Part shown: positions 41,401-50,111 of the stretch, piece after piece
Layout: every line of letters starts with the position of its first letter
How positions within the stretch are numbered: position 1 is the stretch's first letter
Assembly (NCBI GenBank): GCA_964545715.1
Contig: CAZJHX010000060.1
Span: forward strand, 1-58,628
Direction of reading: 5' to 3'
Length of the DNA: 58,628 bases
Source: CAZJHX01 sp964545715
Lineage (GTDB): Bacteria > Myxococcota_A > UBA9042 > GCA-2863065
Made by a program: the position numbers and the translations under genes
The notes under the pieces: generated by a model
The model's input: the letters and a program-made list of their open reading frames with translations, nothing else
The model's database searches: none
What the model was told of the DNA's origin: nothing

Positions 41401-42626
41401 GAGCGCATGCCTATGAAGCGCGCGAGGGCGGTCAAGCGGCGCTCGGGTTGGGCCACGAACGGGTTGGTCTTGTCCCAGACGTACCCGGCCAGCACCGAGC
41501 AGATGCGCGCCTTGACCGCCGGGTCCGGATCGTCGGCGTACACGATGCGCGGCAGGCGGCCGTCGTACCAGGCGTTGACGAAAGCGCCGAACGCCTCCGT
41601 TCCGGTGCGCAGGTAGCCCGTGTAGTCGGTGGCCCAATCGATCGACTCGCCCCCAAGCTGGCGGACGATGAGCTTGGCGCCCCGAACGGCGGACTCCAGC
41701 GCAAACATGACGCCCGAGGAGAAGATCGGGTCCAGGAACTCAGCGGAGCTGCCCACCAGGCAGTACCTCGGACCGAACAGCCGGCTGACGGCGACGGGCC
41801 ACGCGGTCATGCGACGCGGCGAGAGGACGAAATCCGCCCCCGCAAACCGGGCGGCGCAGTTCGGCTCGCCGCCTATCGCTTCCTGCAACGCCAGGGCGGG
41901 ATCGGCGGGCAGTGCGTCGAAGAAGGACGGGTCGCCCACAACGCCCACGGAGGTGCGGTCGCCGGCGAATGGAATCACCCACAGCCATGGACCGGCCGGG
42001 TGACTGACGATCCAGGTGCGGCCCTCGTCCCGCCCCGCCTCGCGACGATCCCCGACCACGTGACCGAACAGGGCCGTCCGGTTGGGCAGAGACGACGGAA
42101 GCGCCAGGTCCAATAGCCGAGGCAGCACGCGGCCGGCGCCGCTGGCGTCGACCAGAAAGCGGGCGGTGATGGTCTGGGCCGCGCCGTCAGCCCCCTCCAG
42201 GGTGATGACGGGATCGGGGTCAAATCGGACCCCGGTCACCGTCTGCTCATAACGGATGTCCGCCCCCAGCGCGGCCGCGCCGTCTGCCAGCGCAGCGTCG
42301 AAGTCGTCCCGAGGCACCTGCCAGGTGTAGGCCCAGCCGTCGCCGTACTGAGCGCTGAAATCAAAGGCGGAGCAGCGCTCACCGTCCAGGAACGCGGCCG
42401 CATGCTTGGTGATGTAGCCACGCGCGGTGGCCGCCTCCAGCAAGCCGGCCGCCTCCAGCAGGTCCATGCAGCGCGGCAACAGGCTCTCGCCGATGACGAA
42501 GCGCGGGAAGCGAGAGCGCTCGACCACGACCACGGACAGCCCGGCGCGCGCCAGGATCGCGGCCGCGGCAGCCCCGCCCGGACCCGCACCGATGACCAGG
42601 ACGTCAGCAGCGCCGGCGTGAGGCAA
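41397..42626 (-). CDS. Flavin-dependent halogenase-like oxidoreductase
   Basis: 409 residues. FAD motif V-L-V-I-G-A-G-P-G-G-A-A and E-R-S-R-F-P-R-F-V-I-G-E-S-L-L-P are typical of the tryptophan-halogenase/geranylgeranyl-reductase group. P-W-L-W-V-I-P matches the W-x-W-x-I-P halogenase signature. Flexirubin and aryl-polyene clusters often carry such a gene. A chlorination or aryl-oxidation role is inferred. Start is TTG 42626 just after the ACP stop; no ATG/GTG fits. Confidence 0.83.
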   Translation of the reverse strand: MPHAGAADVLVIGAGPGGAAAAAILARAGLSVVVVERSRFPRFVIGESLLPRCMDLLEAAGLLEAATARGYITKHAAAFLDGERCSAFDFSAQYGDGWAYTWQVPRDDFDAALADGAAALGADIRYEQTVTGVRFDPDPVITLEGADGAAQTITARFLVDASGAGRVLPRLLDLALPSSLPNRTALFGHVVGDRREAGRDEGRTWIVSHPAGPWLWVIPFAGDRTSVGVVGDPSFFDALPADPALALQEAIGGEPNCAARFAGADFVLSPRRMTAWPVAVSRLFGPRYCLVGSSAEFLDPIFSSGVMFALESAVRGAKLIVRQLGGESIDWATDYTGYLRTGTEAFGAFVNAWYDGRLPRIVYADDPDPAVKARICSVLAGYVWDKTNPFVAQPERRLTALARFIGMRS

Positions 42627-42628
42627 CC

Positions 42629-42877
42629 TCAGCCGCCGAAGAGCGCGGTCTGGAAGAGCGTCGTCACGTCACCGACAGAGCGCACCTTCTTAGCGTCCTC
42701 TTCGGGCACACGCCCGCCAAAGGCGGTCTCCAGGCTCACAAAGAGGTCGACGGCGTCCAGGCTGTCCAGCCCGAGATCTTGAAAGAGGTTGGCCTCCTCC
42801 ACGACTGCATCGGCTTCGATCTCGAACTCGTCGATCAAGATGGTAGACACCGTCTGGCTGATCTGCTCGCGCGTCAT
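42629..42877 (-). CDS. Second acyl carrier protein
   Basis: 82 residues from ATG 42877, phosphopantetheine Ser39 in L-G-L-D-S-L-D-A-V-D. Two ACPs are a standard feature of aryl-polyene clusters. It follows the MMPL exporter gene by 32 bp and precedes the flavoprotein by 2 bp, so it is in that four-gene minus-strand unit. Confidence 0.93.
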   Translation of the reverse strand: MTREQISQTVSTILIDEFEIEADAVVEEANLFQDLGLDSLDAVDLFVSLETAFGGRVPEEDAKKVRSVGDVTTLFQTALFGG

Positions 42878-42909
42878 AGGACCCGGGGTACCGCAGTCGA
42901 CCGATCCGG

Positions 42910-45507
42910 TCAAGCCCCGCAGGCTGAGCACGCGGGTCTGGGTGCGAGCAGGCGACGCACGGCCCAGGCACCCCACGCAAGGTCCGCCAGCAGGACGAGC
43001 CCGATGCGCCAGCCGCCGGTCGCGCCGGCGCCCGTGACCCACGCGAGGGCGAGCCACATCGCGAGGCCCGCGACGATCACCAACTGCAGTGCAGCCGCGC
43101 GGTCCAGGGGGCGCCGCAGCGGCTGGTCGCAGGCGTCACACGTCGGCCGCACAGGCGGACCCAGCAAGCGCCAGGCGGCAGGCAGGACGCCAACAGCCAC
43201 AGCCAGGCTGGTCGTCACGCCGACCGAGACCGCAAAGCCCAGCGTCCACATCACGGGGCTGTTGGCCAAAAGCAGCGCGGCAAAGCCCGCCAGAGTCGTG
43301 ACCGCGGCCAGCAGGACCGCCGATCGCGTCGTCGCGTGATGGGTCGGGTCCCGGCTGATCTCGGCGTCGGTCATGAAGATGCCGTAGTCGACGCCGATGC
43401 CGGCGACCAGCGCGAAAGCGCCGACGCTGATGACGTTGAAGGGGATGTCCAGCACGCCCATCAGGCCCCAGGTCCACACAAAGCCGACAGCGACCGGGCC
43501 CAGCGCATACAGCGCGGGGACGACGCGCCGGTAGTAAAAGAGCAGCAGCAGGGCGACCAACGCCAGAGACAGCCCGGCCAGCCGCCCCATGGCGGCGCTG
43601 ATCGACGACACCGCCGCACGCGCCAGAGACGGGCCGGAGAGAATGGTGACGTTGCCGAGCGCCTCCAGCGCATCACTGACGGCCGCCGGCAGGTCGCGCC
43701 CGCCGCCCCGGGCGTCTGACATGTGCACCACGGACACGACACGGGCGCCCTCGCCATCGGAGATCAACATGCGGCGAATCGCCGGCGCCAGAGGCGTGCC
43801 TTTGTACGCCTCGGCGGTCAGCGGCGGGCCGGTGCGCGCCGCTTTCAGGTCCTCGAAGAACGGGTGAAAGACCTCCGCGTTGAGATCGAAGGCGTCGGCC
43901 GCGGCCACGAGCCCGGGCCGCAGCGCCTCCGGATCGTAGGCGGCGATGGACGCGCGCTGTTTTCGCGCCGACGGCAGAACCGAGCCCAGCGTCATGGCCG
44001 CGCCGATATCGCGTCGCTCCTCGGCCCGCAGCAAGATCTCAGCGACCCGGTCGTTGGTTTGCAGCGCCTGCTCGACGTCATCGCCCTCGGCCACGACCAG
44101 GGTGGCGAAGCGGGCGTGCTTGTAGCGGTCGACAAAGCGCGCCTCCAGCTCCTTTGTGGCCGGGGGCTGGTAGTCCAGATTACGGACCTCGCCGTCAAAC
44201 GACACCGACCCCAGACCCGGCGCGAGCGCGAGGGTCGCGGCCACCGCCACGCCGAGCACCACGATGGCGCGACGCCGGGACAACTCCACCGCCTGCGTGT
44301 TCGGACGCGGCGCCCGTCCGCGCGTCACCACGCCCGCCAGCAATGGGATGACGAGCAGAGAGACCGCAAAGCTGGCCGTGACGCCCAGGCCGGTGAAGAG
44401 CGCCAGCTGCTGGAGGGCCGAGATGCCGGAGGAGGCAAGCACCACAAAGGCGATCAGCGTGGTGAGCGCGCCCATGACGATGCTGGGGGCGACCCGACGC
44501 ACCACGTCCGACGGCGACGCATCCCGATCGGCGCGCAGGTGCATCACCAGATGGGCGCCGTAGTCGATGCCGACGCCGACCATGATCGCGCCGAAGCCGA
44601 GGATGATCCCGTGCAGCTGCACGCCGGCCAGGCCGAGCATGCCCGCGGCAAAGACCAACCCGACCACCACCGGCAGCGTGACGCCAAACACCGGCCCGAT
44701 GTGGGCGAACACGACACCAAAGAGCAGCAAGACCACGAGCAGCGTGGCGCTGACCGTCAGCCAGACGTCGCGGCGGATCGACTCCGCGGAGGCGGCCGCG
44801 AACACATGACCGCCCAGCACCTCCACGGTGGCCCCGTCCGGCGTCGCGTCCTCGATGGCGGCCGCCAGCGCAGCGCCCGCGGTCACGTCCAGGGCGCGGG
44901 ACAGCGGCTGCGCCAGGATGAGCGCGTGGCGGCGATCGGCGCTCATCAGCGTGCCGCCGCTGGAGTCGGTCAGCATGAACGGCGCGGCCGAGACAGAGAC
45001 GCCCTGCAGCCCCGCGCGGTGGCCTGCCGCGTCGCGATAGATCAGCGCTTTGTGGGGCGAGACCGGCAGCATCAGCTCGCGGCGCGCCACCTTCATCGCG
45101 GGCTCGAACGACGCCGGCGGCGGCAGCAACGCAAAGCGATGAGAGATGAGCACCTCACCCAGGCGAGCGCTCGCCTGGGGGTCCATTCGGAACACCAACG
45201 CCGAGAACAGCTCTGTCTCTTGCAGGCGGGCGACCAGCTCATCGGCCAGCGCGACAAGCTCGTCGGCCGACGCGTCCGGCTTGGAGACGTCGATCATGAC
45301 CGTATCCAGCGTGCCCAGCTCGCTCAGCAGGGCCGTGGCGCGACCCAGCTCGGGCGTGCCGACCAGGACCGAGACGTCGTGACCGGGCTGGAGCTTGACC
45401 ACGCCCACCGCGGACACCGCGACGACGACCACAAACCCCGCCAGAACGGCGCGTCGGCGCCCGAGCAGGGCGCTGTAGAGGCGCTGGATAGGCGATTCGG
45501 CGCGCAT
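42910..45507 (-). CDS. MMPL/RND-family exporter with C-terminal CxxC pairs
   Basis: 865 residues, RND-superfamily lipid exporter of the MMPL type: one N-terminal TM, a large periplasmic domain, a six-TM block with the V-G-V-G-I-D-Y-G-A-H motif, a second periplasmic domain, and another block with V-A-G-I-G-V-D-Y-G-I. After the last normal helix, an extra tail has C-D-A-C, two further hydrophobic helices and C-S-A-C-G-A at the very C-terminus. Aryl-polyene loci normally include such an exporter. ATG 45507 is only 29 bp from the divergent hot-dog gene. Confidence 0.88.
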   Translation of the reverse strand: MRAESPIQRLYSALLGRRRAVLAGFVVVVAVSAVGVVKLQPGHDVSVLVGTPELGRATALLSELGTLDTVMIDVSKPDASADELVALADELVARLQETELFSALVFRMDPQASARLGEVLISHRFALLPPPASFEPAMKVARRELMLPVSPHKALIYRDAAGHRAGLQGVSVSAAPFMLTDSSGGTLMSADRRHALILAQPLSRALDVTAGAALAAAIEDATPDGATVEVLGGHVFAAASAESIRRDVWLTVSATLLVVLLLFGVVFAHIGPVFGVTLPVVVGLVFAAGMLGLAGVQLHGIILGFGAIMVGVGIDYGAHLVMHLRADRDASPSDVVRRVAPSIVMGALTTLIAFVVLASSGISALQQLALFTGLGVTASFAVSLLVIPLLAGVVTRGRAPRPNTQAVELSRRRAIVVLGVAVAATLALAPGLGSVSFDGEVRNLDYQPPATKELEARFVDRYKHARFATLVVAEGDDVEQALQTNDRVAEILLRAEERRDIGAAMTLGSVLPSARKQRASIAAYDPEALRPGLVAAADAFDLNAEVFHPFFEDLKAARTGPPLTAEAYKGTPLAPAIRRMLISDGEGARVVSVVHMSDARGGGRDLPAAVSDALEALGNVTILSGPSLARAAVSSISAAMGRLAGLSLALVALLLLFYYRRVVPALYALGPVAVGFVWTWGLMGVLDIPFNVISVGAFALVAGIGVDYGIFMTDAEISRDPTHHATTRSAVLLAAVTTLAGFAALLLANSPVMWTLGFAVSVGVTTSLAVAVGVLPAAWRLLGPPVRPTCDACDQPLRRPLDRAAALQLVIVAGLAMWLALAWVTGAGATGGWRIGLVLLADLAWGAWAVRRLLAPRPACSACGA

Positions 45508-45536
45508 GCGGCGGCGATGGTAGCATCTTGGGCGCC

Positions 45537-45899
45537 ATGCTCGACCCGACCACCGTGATCCCGCACCGCGCGCCCTATCTGTTTCTAACGGGGTGCGACG
45601 GCCAGGGCAACGCGACGGCTGACGCACCGCAGCACGCGGCCCAGCTGATCGAGGTGTGCGCCCAGGCTGCCGCGAGCATGCACGGTGGCGCCACCGGGGA
45701 GCCACAGGCTGGTGTCATGGTCGGGGTGCGGCGCTTCACCATCGCGCGTGCGCCCACGCGGGGCGAGCCCCTGATGGTCAGCGTGCACCTGAAGGCCCGC
45801 CTGGGCCCCCAGACCATGTTCAACTGCGAGGTGCGCGACGCCTCCGGTGCCGCTGTAGCCGCCGGCGACCTGGCGTTTGCGCTGACCGGGGGCGGCTGA
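45537..45899 (+). CDS. ApeP/ApeI-type hot-dog dehydratase-like protein
   Basis: 120 residues with the start V-I-P-H-R-A-P-Y-L-F-L (hot-dog dehydratase N-terminal motif) and A-Q-L-I-E-V-C-A-Q-A-A-A. The second active-site block (H-F-x-G-x-P) is not evident, so it resembles the ApeP class rather than FabZ. ATG 45537; a TTG at 45528 is less likely. It begins the plus-strand unit of dehydratase, KS, CLF and hot-dog. Confidence 0.78.
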   Translation: MLDPTTVIPHRAPYLFLTGCDGQGNATADAPQHAAQLIEVCAQAAASMHGGATGEPQAGVMVGVRRFTIARAPTRGEPLMVSVHLKARLGPQTMFNCEVRDASGAAVAAGDLAFALTGGG

Positions 45900-47009
45900 G
45901 TGGCCCGCATCGTCGGGTTGGGCGCGATAACGGCGCTGGGCGACGGTGTCCAGCCGCTGTGGCAGGGCGCCCTGGACGGTGTGGTAGCGACCCGCACCCC
46001 GCGCACCCTGAGCCTGCCGGAGCTGCCGAGCGTCGTGGTCGGGGAGGCGCTGGACGTTGCCCCACAACGCCCGCGAGCGCTGGCGCTGGCGACCCAAGCG
46101 GCCCTACAAGCGCTGGAAGACGCCGGCTGGGAGCGTCCAGACGCGCTGATCGTGGCCAGCACCAAGGGCGGCATCGGCATGGCCCAGCGCGTGCTGGAGA
46201 AGCAGCTGCCGGCAGAGGCGCTTATCCACTTTCCTTTGTATGCGCCCGCTGCGGCCCTGGCGAGGAGCCTGGACGTGCGCGGCCCGGTCGTGACCGTGTC
46301 CGTGGCGTGTGCGTCCGGCACGACGGCTGTGGGCCACGCGCTGCGCTGGATTCGGCAGGGGCGCGCCCATCGCGTGCTGGTGGTCGGCGTTGATGCGCTG
46401 AGCGAGTTCATCGTGCGCGGATTTGCCGCCCTGCGTGCCCTGGGCGTGGGCGGGGCTCGTCCGTTCGACGCCACGCGAGACGGGCTGTGCGTGGGAGAGG
46501 GATCGGCGGCCATCTGTATCCAGAGCGGGTCGGGTCCGGCCCGCGCAACAATCGCGGGCGCGGGCGGTGCCAACGACGCCAACCACATCACAGGTCCCGC
46601 GCGGGATGGCCGTGGCCTGATCGGCGCCGTGACCGCTGCCCTGGCGGACGCCACGGTGTCCGCCGACGACATCGACGCCGTCAGCGCGCACGGAACAGCC
46701 ACGCGCTTCAACGATCAGATGGAGGGCGTCGCGCTCAGCGCCGTGTTCGGCGGGCGGCCGGTGCCGGTCCACTCGATAAAGGGCGCCATCGGTCACACAC
46801 TGGGCGCGGCCGGGGTGATCGAGGCCGTGCTGTGCGTACGTGGCCTGGAGACCGGCTTGTGGCCGCCGACGGCGGGATTGGTGGAGCAGGACCCGGAGAT
46901 CGGGCTGGACGTCGTCGCCGATGAGCCGCGTACCATCCGCGGGCGCATGGTCTTGTCGTGTTCAGCGGGCTTCTCGGGCATCAACTCGGCGGTGGTCTTA
47001 TGCCGATGA
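45900..47009 (+). CDS. Beta-ketoacyl-ACP synthase, partner of the second CLF-like protein
   Basis: 369 residues, shorter than the others, but the active site is complete: Cys137 (V-S-V-A-C-A-S-G), His264 (V-S-A-H-G-T-A-T), Lys294 and His299 (I-K-G-A-I-G-H-T-L-G-A). GTG 45900 follows the preceding TGA directly. It overlaps the CLF-like gene by ATGA. Second KS/CLF pair of the locus. Confidence 0.93.
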   Translation: MARIVGLGAITALGDGVQPLWQGALDGVVATRTPRTLSLPELPSVVVGEALDVAPQRPRALALATQAALQALEDAGWERPDALIVASTKGGIGMAQRVLEKQLPAEALIHFPLYAPAAALARSLDVRGPVVTVSVACASGTTAVGHALRWIRQGRAHRVLVVGVDALSEFIVRGFAALRALGVGGARPFDATRDGLCVGEGSAAICIQSGSGPARATIAGAGGANDANHITGPARDGRGLIGAVTAALADATVSADDIDAVSAHGTATRFNDQMEGVALSAVFGGRPVPVHSIKGAIGHTLGAAGVIEAVLCVRGLETGLWPPTAGLVEQDPEIGLDVVADEPRTIRGRMVLSCSAGFSGINSAVVLCR

Positions 47010-47710
47010 TCATCGCGGCACAGCGCTGCGCCATCGATCGCGACACGCTGCTGGCCAGCAGTGCAGACCTGGTGACGCGGCCTTCGCGACTGGACGATCT
47101 CTGCCTGGCCGGGCTGGCGGTCGCGCGGGATGCGCTCAGAGCCTCGCGGGTGCAGCCGTCGGCCATCGGGTGCGTCGTGCTGGGCACGGGGCTGGGCTGT
47201 GTGGAGACCGACTTTGCGTACTACAGCCAGGTGCTGGAGCGCGGACTCAAGCGCACGAACCCGCGCCTGTTCGCCTACACGCTGCCCAACGTCGTGCTGG
47301 GCGAGATCGCGATCGCGCTGGGCATCACCGGGGACAACCTGTGCCTGTCGGCAGGTCGCGCCTCGGGCCTGATCGCGCTGGGCGAAGCCGATGGACTTGT
47401 CGGTGGCGGCGTCACGAAGCACGCGCTGGTGCTGGCCATCGACAGCGGCGGACCGGCTACGACGCGGCTGACCCAGGCCCAGGGCACCACGCCGGCGCCG
47501 GCGGCTTATGGAGTGGTCGTGTCGGCGGCGGCGTCCGGAATCGCGCGCGTCACCGGCTACCAGGCCGGCTTTGACGCGACGGCGCAACGGGAGCCCTCCC
47601 CCGTCGATGCGCTCGGGTGCGCGGGCATGCGCGACCTGCCCACGCCCGGTGAGTATCGCGTTACCTGTGACTCGGGGCACACGGCCCGGCTGGTTCTGGA
47701 GACGCCATGA
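47006..47710 (+). CDS. Second short ketosynthase-like protein (CLF/ApeC type)
   Basis: 234 residues; only the N-terminal half of a ketosynthase. The nucleophile region reads C-L-S-A-G-R-A-S-G, so Cys is replaced by Arg (different from the Val in the first copy), and both His regions are absent. I start at ATG 47006, which overlaps the KS stop as ATGA; ATG 47000 is an alternative. Best interpreted as the chain-length-factor partner of the KS just before it. Confidence 0.8.
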   Translation: MIIAAQRCAIDRDTLLASSADLVTRPSRLDDLCLAGLAVARDALRASRVQPSAIGCVVLGTGLGCVETDFAYYSQVLERGLKRTNPRLFAYTLPNVVLGEIAIALGITGDNLCLSAGRASGLIALGEADGLVGGGVTKHALVLAIDSGGPATTRLTQAQGTTPAPAAYGVVVSAAASGIARVTGYQAGFDATAQREPSPVDALGCAGMRDLPTPGEYRVTCDSGHTARLVLETP

Positions 47711-47994
47711 AGGCCCGCACACTCACGTTTGACGCCAACTGGCCGGTCTTCGACGGTCACCTGCCCGGTCAGCCCATGGTGCCGGGCGCCGAGCTGATCC
47801 GTATCGCCGCCGAGGTCGCTGGCGGCGAGCTGCAGCGCGTAGAGCGCTTCAAGTTTGTACAGCCGGTGTTGCCGTCGGACACGGTCACCGTGACGGCCCA
47901 GCCGCACGGACGCGACGCGGGCGCATGGGACGTTCGTGTGGAGCGCGGCGAGACGTTGTGCGCCGCCGGACGCGTCTATCTGAACTCGTTGTGA
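47707..47994 (+). CDS. Small FabZ-like hot-dog protein
   Basis: 95 residues with W-P-V-F-D-G-H-L-P-G-Q-P-M-V-P-G-A-E-L, the active-site block of FabZ/ApeI-type dehydratases, in a very short chain. It overlaps the CLF-like gene by ATGA, and its end overlaps the converging cytochrome gene by 19 bp. May need a partner (such as the 45537 protein) to form a complete dimer. Confidence 0.8.
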   Translation: MKARTLTFDANWPVFDGHLPGQPMVPGAELIRIAAEVAGGELQRVERFKFVQPVLPSDTVTVTAQPHGRDAGAWDVRVERGETLCAAGRVYLNSL

Positions 47995-48416
47995 CAGTTG
48001 CGGCAGGTCGAGCGGATGTTCAGCACCGCCTCGACTGTCTTAGCGCCGTCGCGGGCTCCAGCGGCCGTGATTACGACGGCCGCCGTGTCGCTGAGCGCCT
48101 TGGTGAAGCCGTTGTAGTCGGCGTCCCGCCCCTGTGCGTACTGCTTGGTGAAGCGCGGCAGCTCCTTCGCAGTGGCCTGAATCCGCTTAGCCATCTCGAT
48201 GAACTGCTGGTACTGAGCGCTGCCCAGCTTGCTGGGATCGTCTTCGAAGTCCTCGGCCAGGTCAAAGCGAGGATCGGCAGCGTCCGCCTGGATCCACATC
48301 AACTGGTCGATCGTGCGGACCTCGGGGATCTTATGGGACGGCGTGTAAGGAAAAGGCGGTCGACAGCTGGCGACCAGCAGGATGATGGCGGCGCCCGCGA
48401 GGGCCGTGCGGATCAT
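47976..48416 (-). CDS. Cytochrome c-prime-like lipoprotein
   Basis: 146 residues: lipobox I-I-L-L-V-A-S-C, a helical body, and a C-terminal heme site S-T-C-R-N-C-H-N-E-F-R, which fits the cytochrome c-prime form (C-x2-C-H-x2-F-R) close to the C-terminus. These four-helix cytochromes bind NO or small ligands. It overlaps the sigma-54 regulator stop by ATGA, so the two are co-translated, hinting that the regulator may respond to a related signal. The N-terminal Cys anchors it to a membrane. Confidence 0.85.
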   Translation of the reverse strand: MIRTALAGAAIILLVASCRPPFPYTPSHKIPEVRTIDQLMWIQADAADPRFDLAEDFEDDPSKLGSAQYQQFIEMAKRIQATAKELPRFTKQYAQGRDADYNGFTKALSDTAAVVITAAGARDGAKTVEAVLNIRSTCRNCHNEFR

Positions 48417-50047
48417 GTAAGTCCAAGCTCCTTCATGCGAAGTTGTAGGCCCCGGGCCGAGACCTCCAGGGATTCGGCGGCGCCGGCGACATCGACGTCG
48501 TCACTTAGCACCGCCTGGATCTGCTCTTCGGTCAGGTCGCGGGCCTTGCGGATGTTGGGGCTCTTGTCGATCAGCGCGTACAAGGTCGTGCGCGACATCC
48601 CCAGATCTTTGGCGGTCGGCCCCAGCCGATAGTTGTGCGCCTTGAGCGCCTCGATCAGCTCCGGCTCAGTGATCTCGCCCGGCCGCTTGCGCACACCTGA
48701 TGCCAGGCGCACGTTGGTCTTCAGCCGACCCTGGATGTTGCCGACGACGGTGTGCATGCCGGAGTCGTCCGGACCGCCAACGTGGTGCTCCTCGGAGAGC
48801 AGACGCTCCACCGACGGGTCCACGCGCAGGGTGTTGGCGCCGCGACTGGAGATGACCAGCTGTCGGGCCACGTTGCGGAGCTGGCGAACGTTGCCGGGCC
48901 ACCCGTAGCGAACCAGGCGCGCCATCAGGTCGGCAGGCAGCCACGGCTCGCCGCCCATCGGGTTGGGCTGCAAACGCCAGCCCTCGCCCAGCTTCTCGAG
49001 CTCCGCGCCCAGGAAGTAGATGAACAGCCGCGGGATGTCGTCGCGTCGGGCCCGCAGCGGCGGGATGTTGAGTTGATAACCGGCCAGGCGGTGTAGCAGC
49101 GGCAACTTGAAGGAGCCGTCGCGCGTGGCGGCCTCGAGATCGGCGTCGGTCGCCGCGATGAGCCGGACGTCGACGCGACGGGTACGGGTGGCGCCGACAG
49201 GCTGAATCTCGCCCATCTCCAGGACGCGCAGCAGCATGACCTGCAGCTCGGCAGGTGTGCCGCCGATCTCGTCCATGAACAAGGTGCCGCCATGCGCCCG
49301 GCTGAAGTAGCCGTCGTGGTCGCGGTTGGCGCCCGTAAACGCGCCGCGCACGTGCCCAAACAGCTCGGATGCGGCCGTGGTCCTGTTGATGGCGGCCATG
49401 TTGACGATCACGCACTCGCTGCTGCGCCGGTGGCTGGCGCTGTGGATCGCCTTGGCCACGAGCTCTTTGCCGGTGCCCGACTCGCCGCGCAGCAGCACGG
49501 GAACGTCCAGGTCGCCGACGCGCAGGATGTCGCCGCGCAGACGGGCGATCTCTTCGTTGGCTCCGACGAGGCCCAGATCCGGCGTGCGCTCGTGGGGCCG
49601 ACCGACGCTATGCAAAATCAGCACAAAGCGCTTGGCCAGCTCGATGACGGCCCCTTGCTCCACCTGAGCACGTGACACTTCACCGATGCCGTCGACATCG
49701 ACGCCGTCGACCTTTACGGAGATGCTGGTCCCGGATGCATCGACGCGAATGCCGCCCTGGTCCGATCGCTCCAGGAAAACCGGCCGGCGACTGATTCTAG
49801 AGTCCGCGATAGGACGACCCAGCGTCACACCCGGCTGCGAGAACATCGGCTCCAAACGCGACAGTGCAAGGCCCTTGCCCAGTGGCATCGAGACCAGCCT
49901 GCACTGCTCTCCAATCCGTCGCAGATCGGGATGATATGCAATGGTCAGGACGGGCACGCGCATGGACAGCAGCTGCTCAGCAGACTCGATCGTCTCCTGC
50001 GTCTCAGCGTGTCGCCAACTACCCGTCGTCTCTCGGTCACCGCTCAT
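48413..50047 (-). CDS. FHA-domain sigma-54-dependent transcription activator
   Basis: 544 residues from ATG 50047. N-terminal FHA-like domain (about 40-140: L-G-R-P...D-S-R-I-S-R-R), then AAA+ sigma-54 activator domain with Walker A G-E-S-G-T-G-K-E, the sigma-54-contact loop G-A-F-T-G-A, Walker B G-G-T-L-F-M-D-E-I, and a C-terminal Fis-type helix-turn-helix (A-K-D-L-G-M-S-R-T-T-L-Y) followed by a second HTH-like stretch (A-A-E-S-L-E-V-S-A-R-G-L). FHA domains bind phosphothreonine, so input probably comes from a Ser/Thr kinase. The frame is open to 50257, but the divergent peptidase gene starts at 50112. Confidence 0.9.
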   Translation of the reverse strand: MSGDRETTGSWRHAETQETIESAEQLLSMRVPVLTIAYHPDLRRIGEQCRLVSMPLGKGLALSRLEPMFSQPGVTLGRPIADSRISRRPVFLERSDQGGIRVDASGTSISVKVDGVDVDGIGEVSRAQVEQGAVIELAKRFVLILHSVGRPHERTPDLGLVGANEEIARLRGDILRVGDLDVPVLLRGESGTGKELVAKAIHSASHRRSSECVIVNMAAINRTTAASELFGHVRGAFTGANRDHDGYFSRAHGGTLFMDEIGGTPAELQVMLLRVLEMGEIQPVGATRTRRVDVRLIAATDADLEAATRDGSFKLPLLHRLAGYQLNIPPLRARRDDIPRLFIYFLGAELEKLGEGWRLQPNPMGGEPWLPADLMARLVRYGWPGNVRQLRNVARQLVISSRGANTLRVDPSVERLLSEEHHVGGPDDSGMHTVVGNIQGRLKTNVRLASGVRKRPGEITEPELIEALKAHNYRLGPTAKDLGMSRTTLYALIDKSPNIRKARDLTEEQIQAVLSDDVDVAGAAESLEVSARGLQLRMKELGLT

Positions 50048-50111
50048 AAGTGCCAATATGGTACCAGTGAAGGGCTTGCCCTGCGAGCTAACGCCTGTTA
50101 CTTGCACCGCC

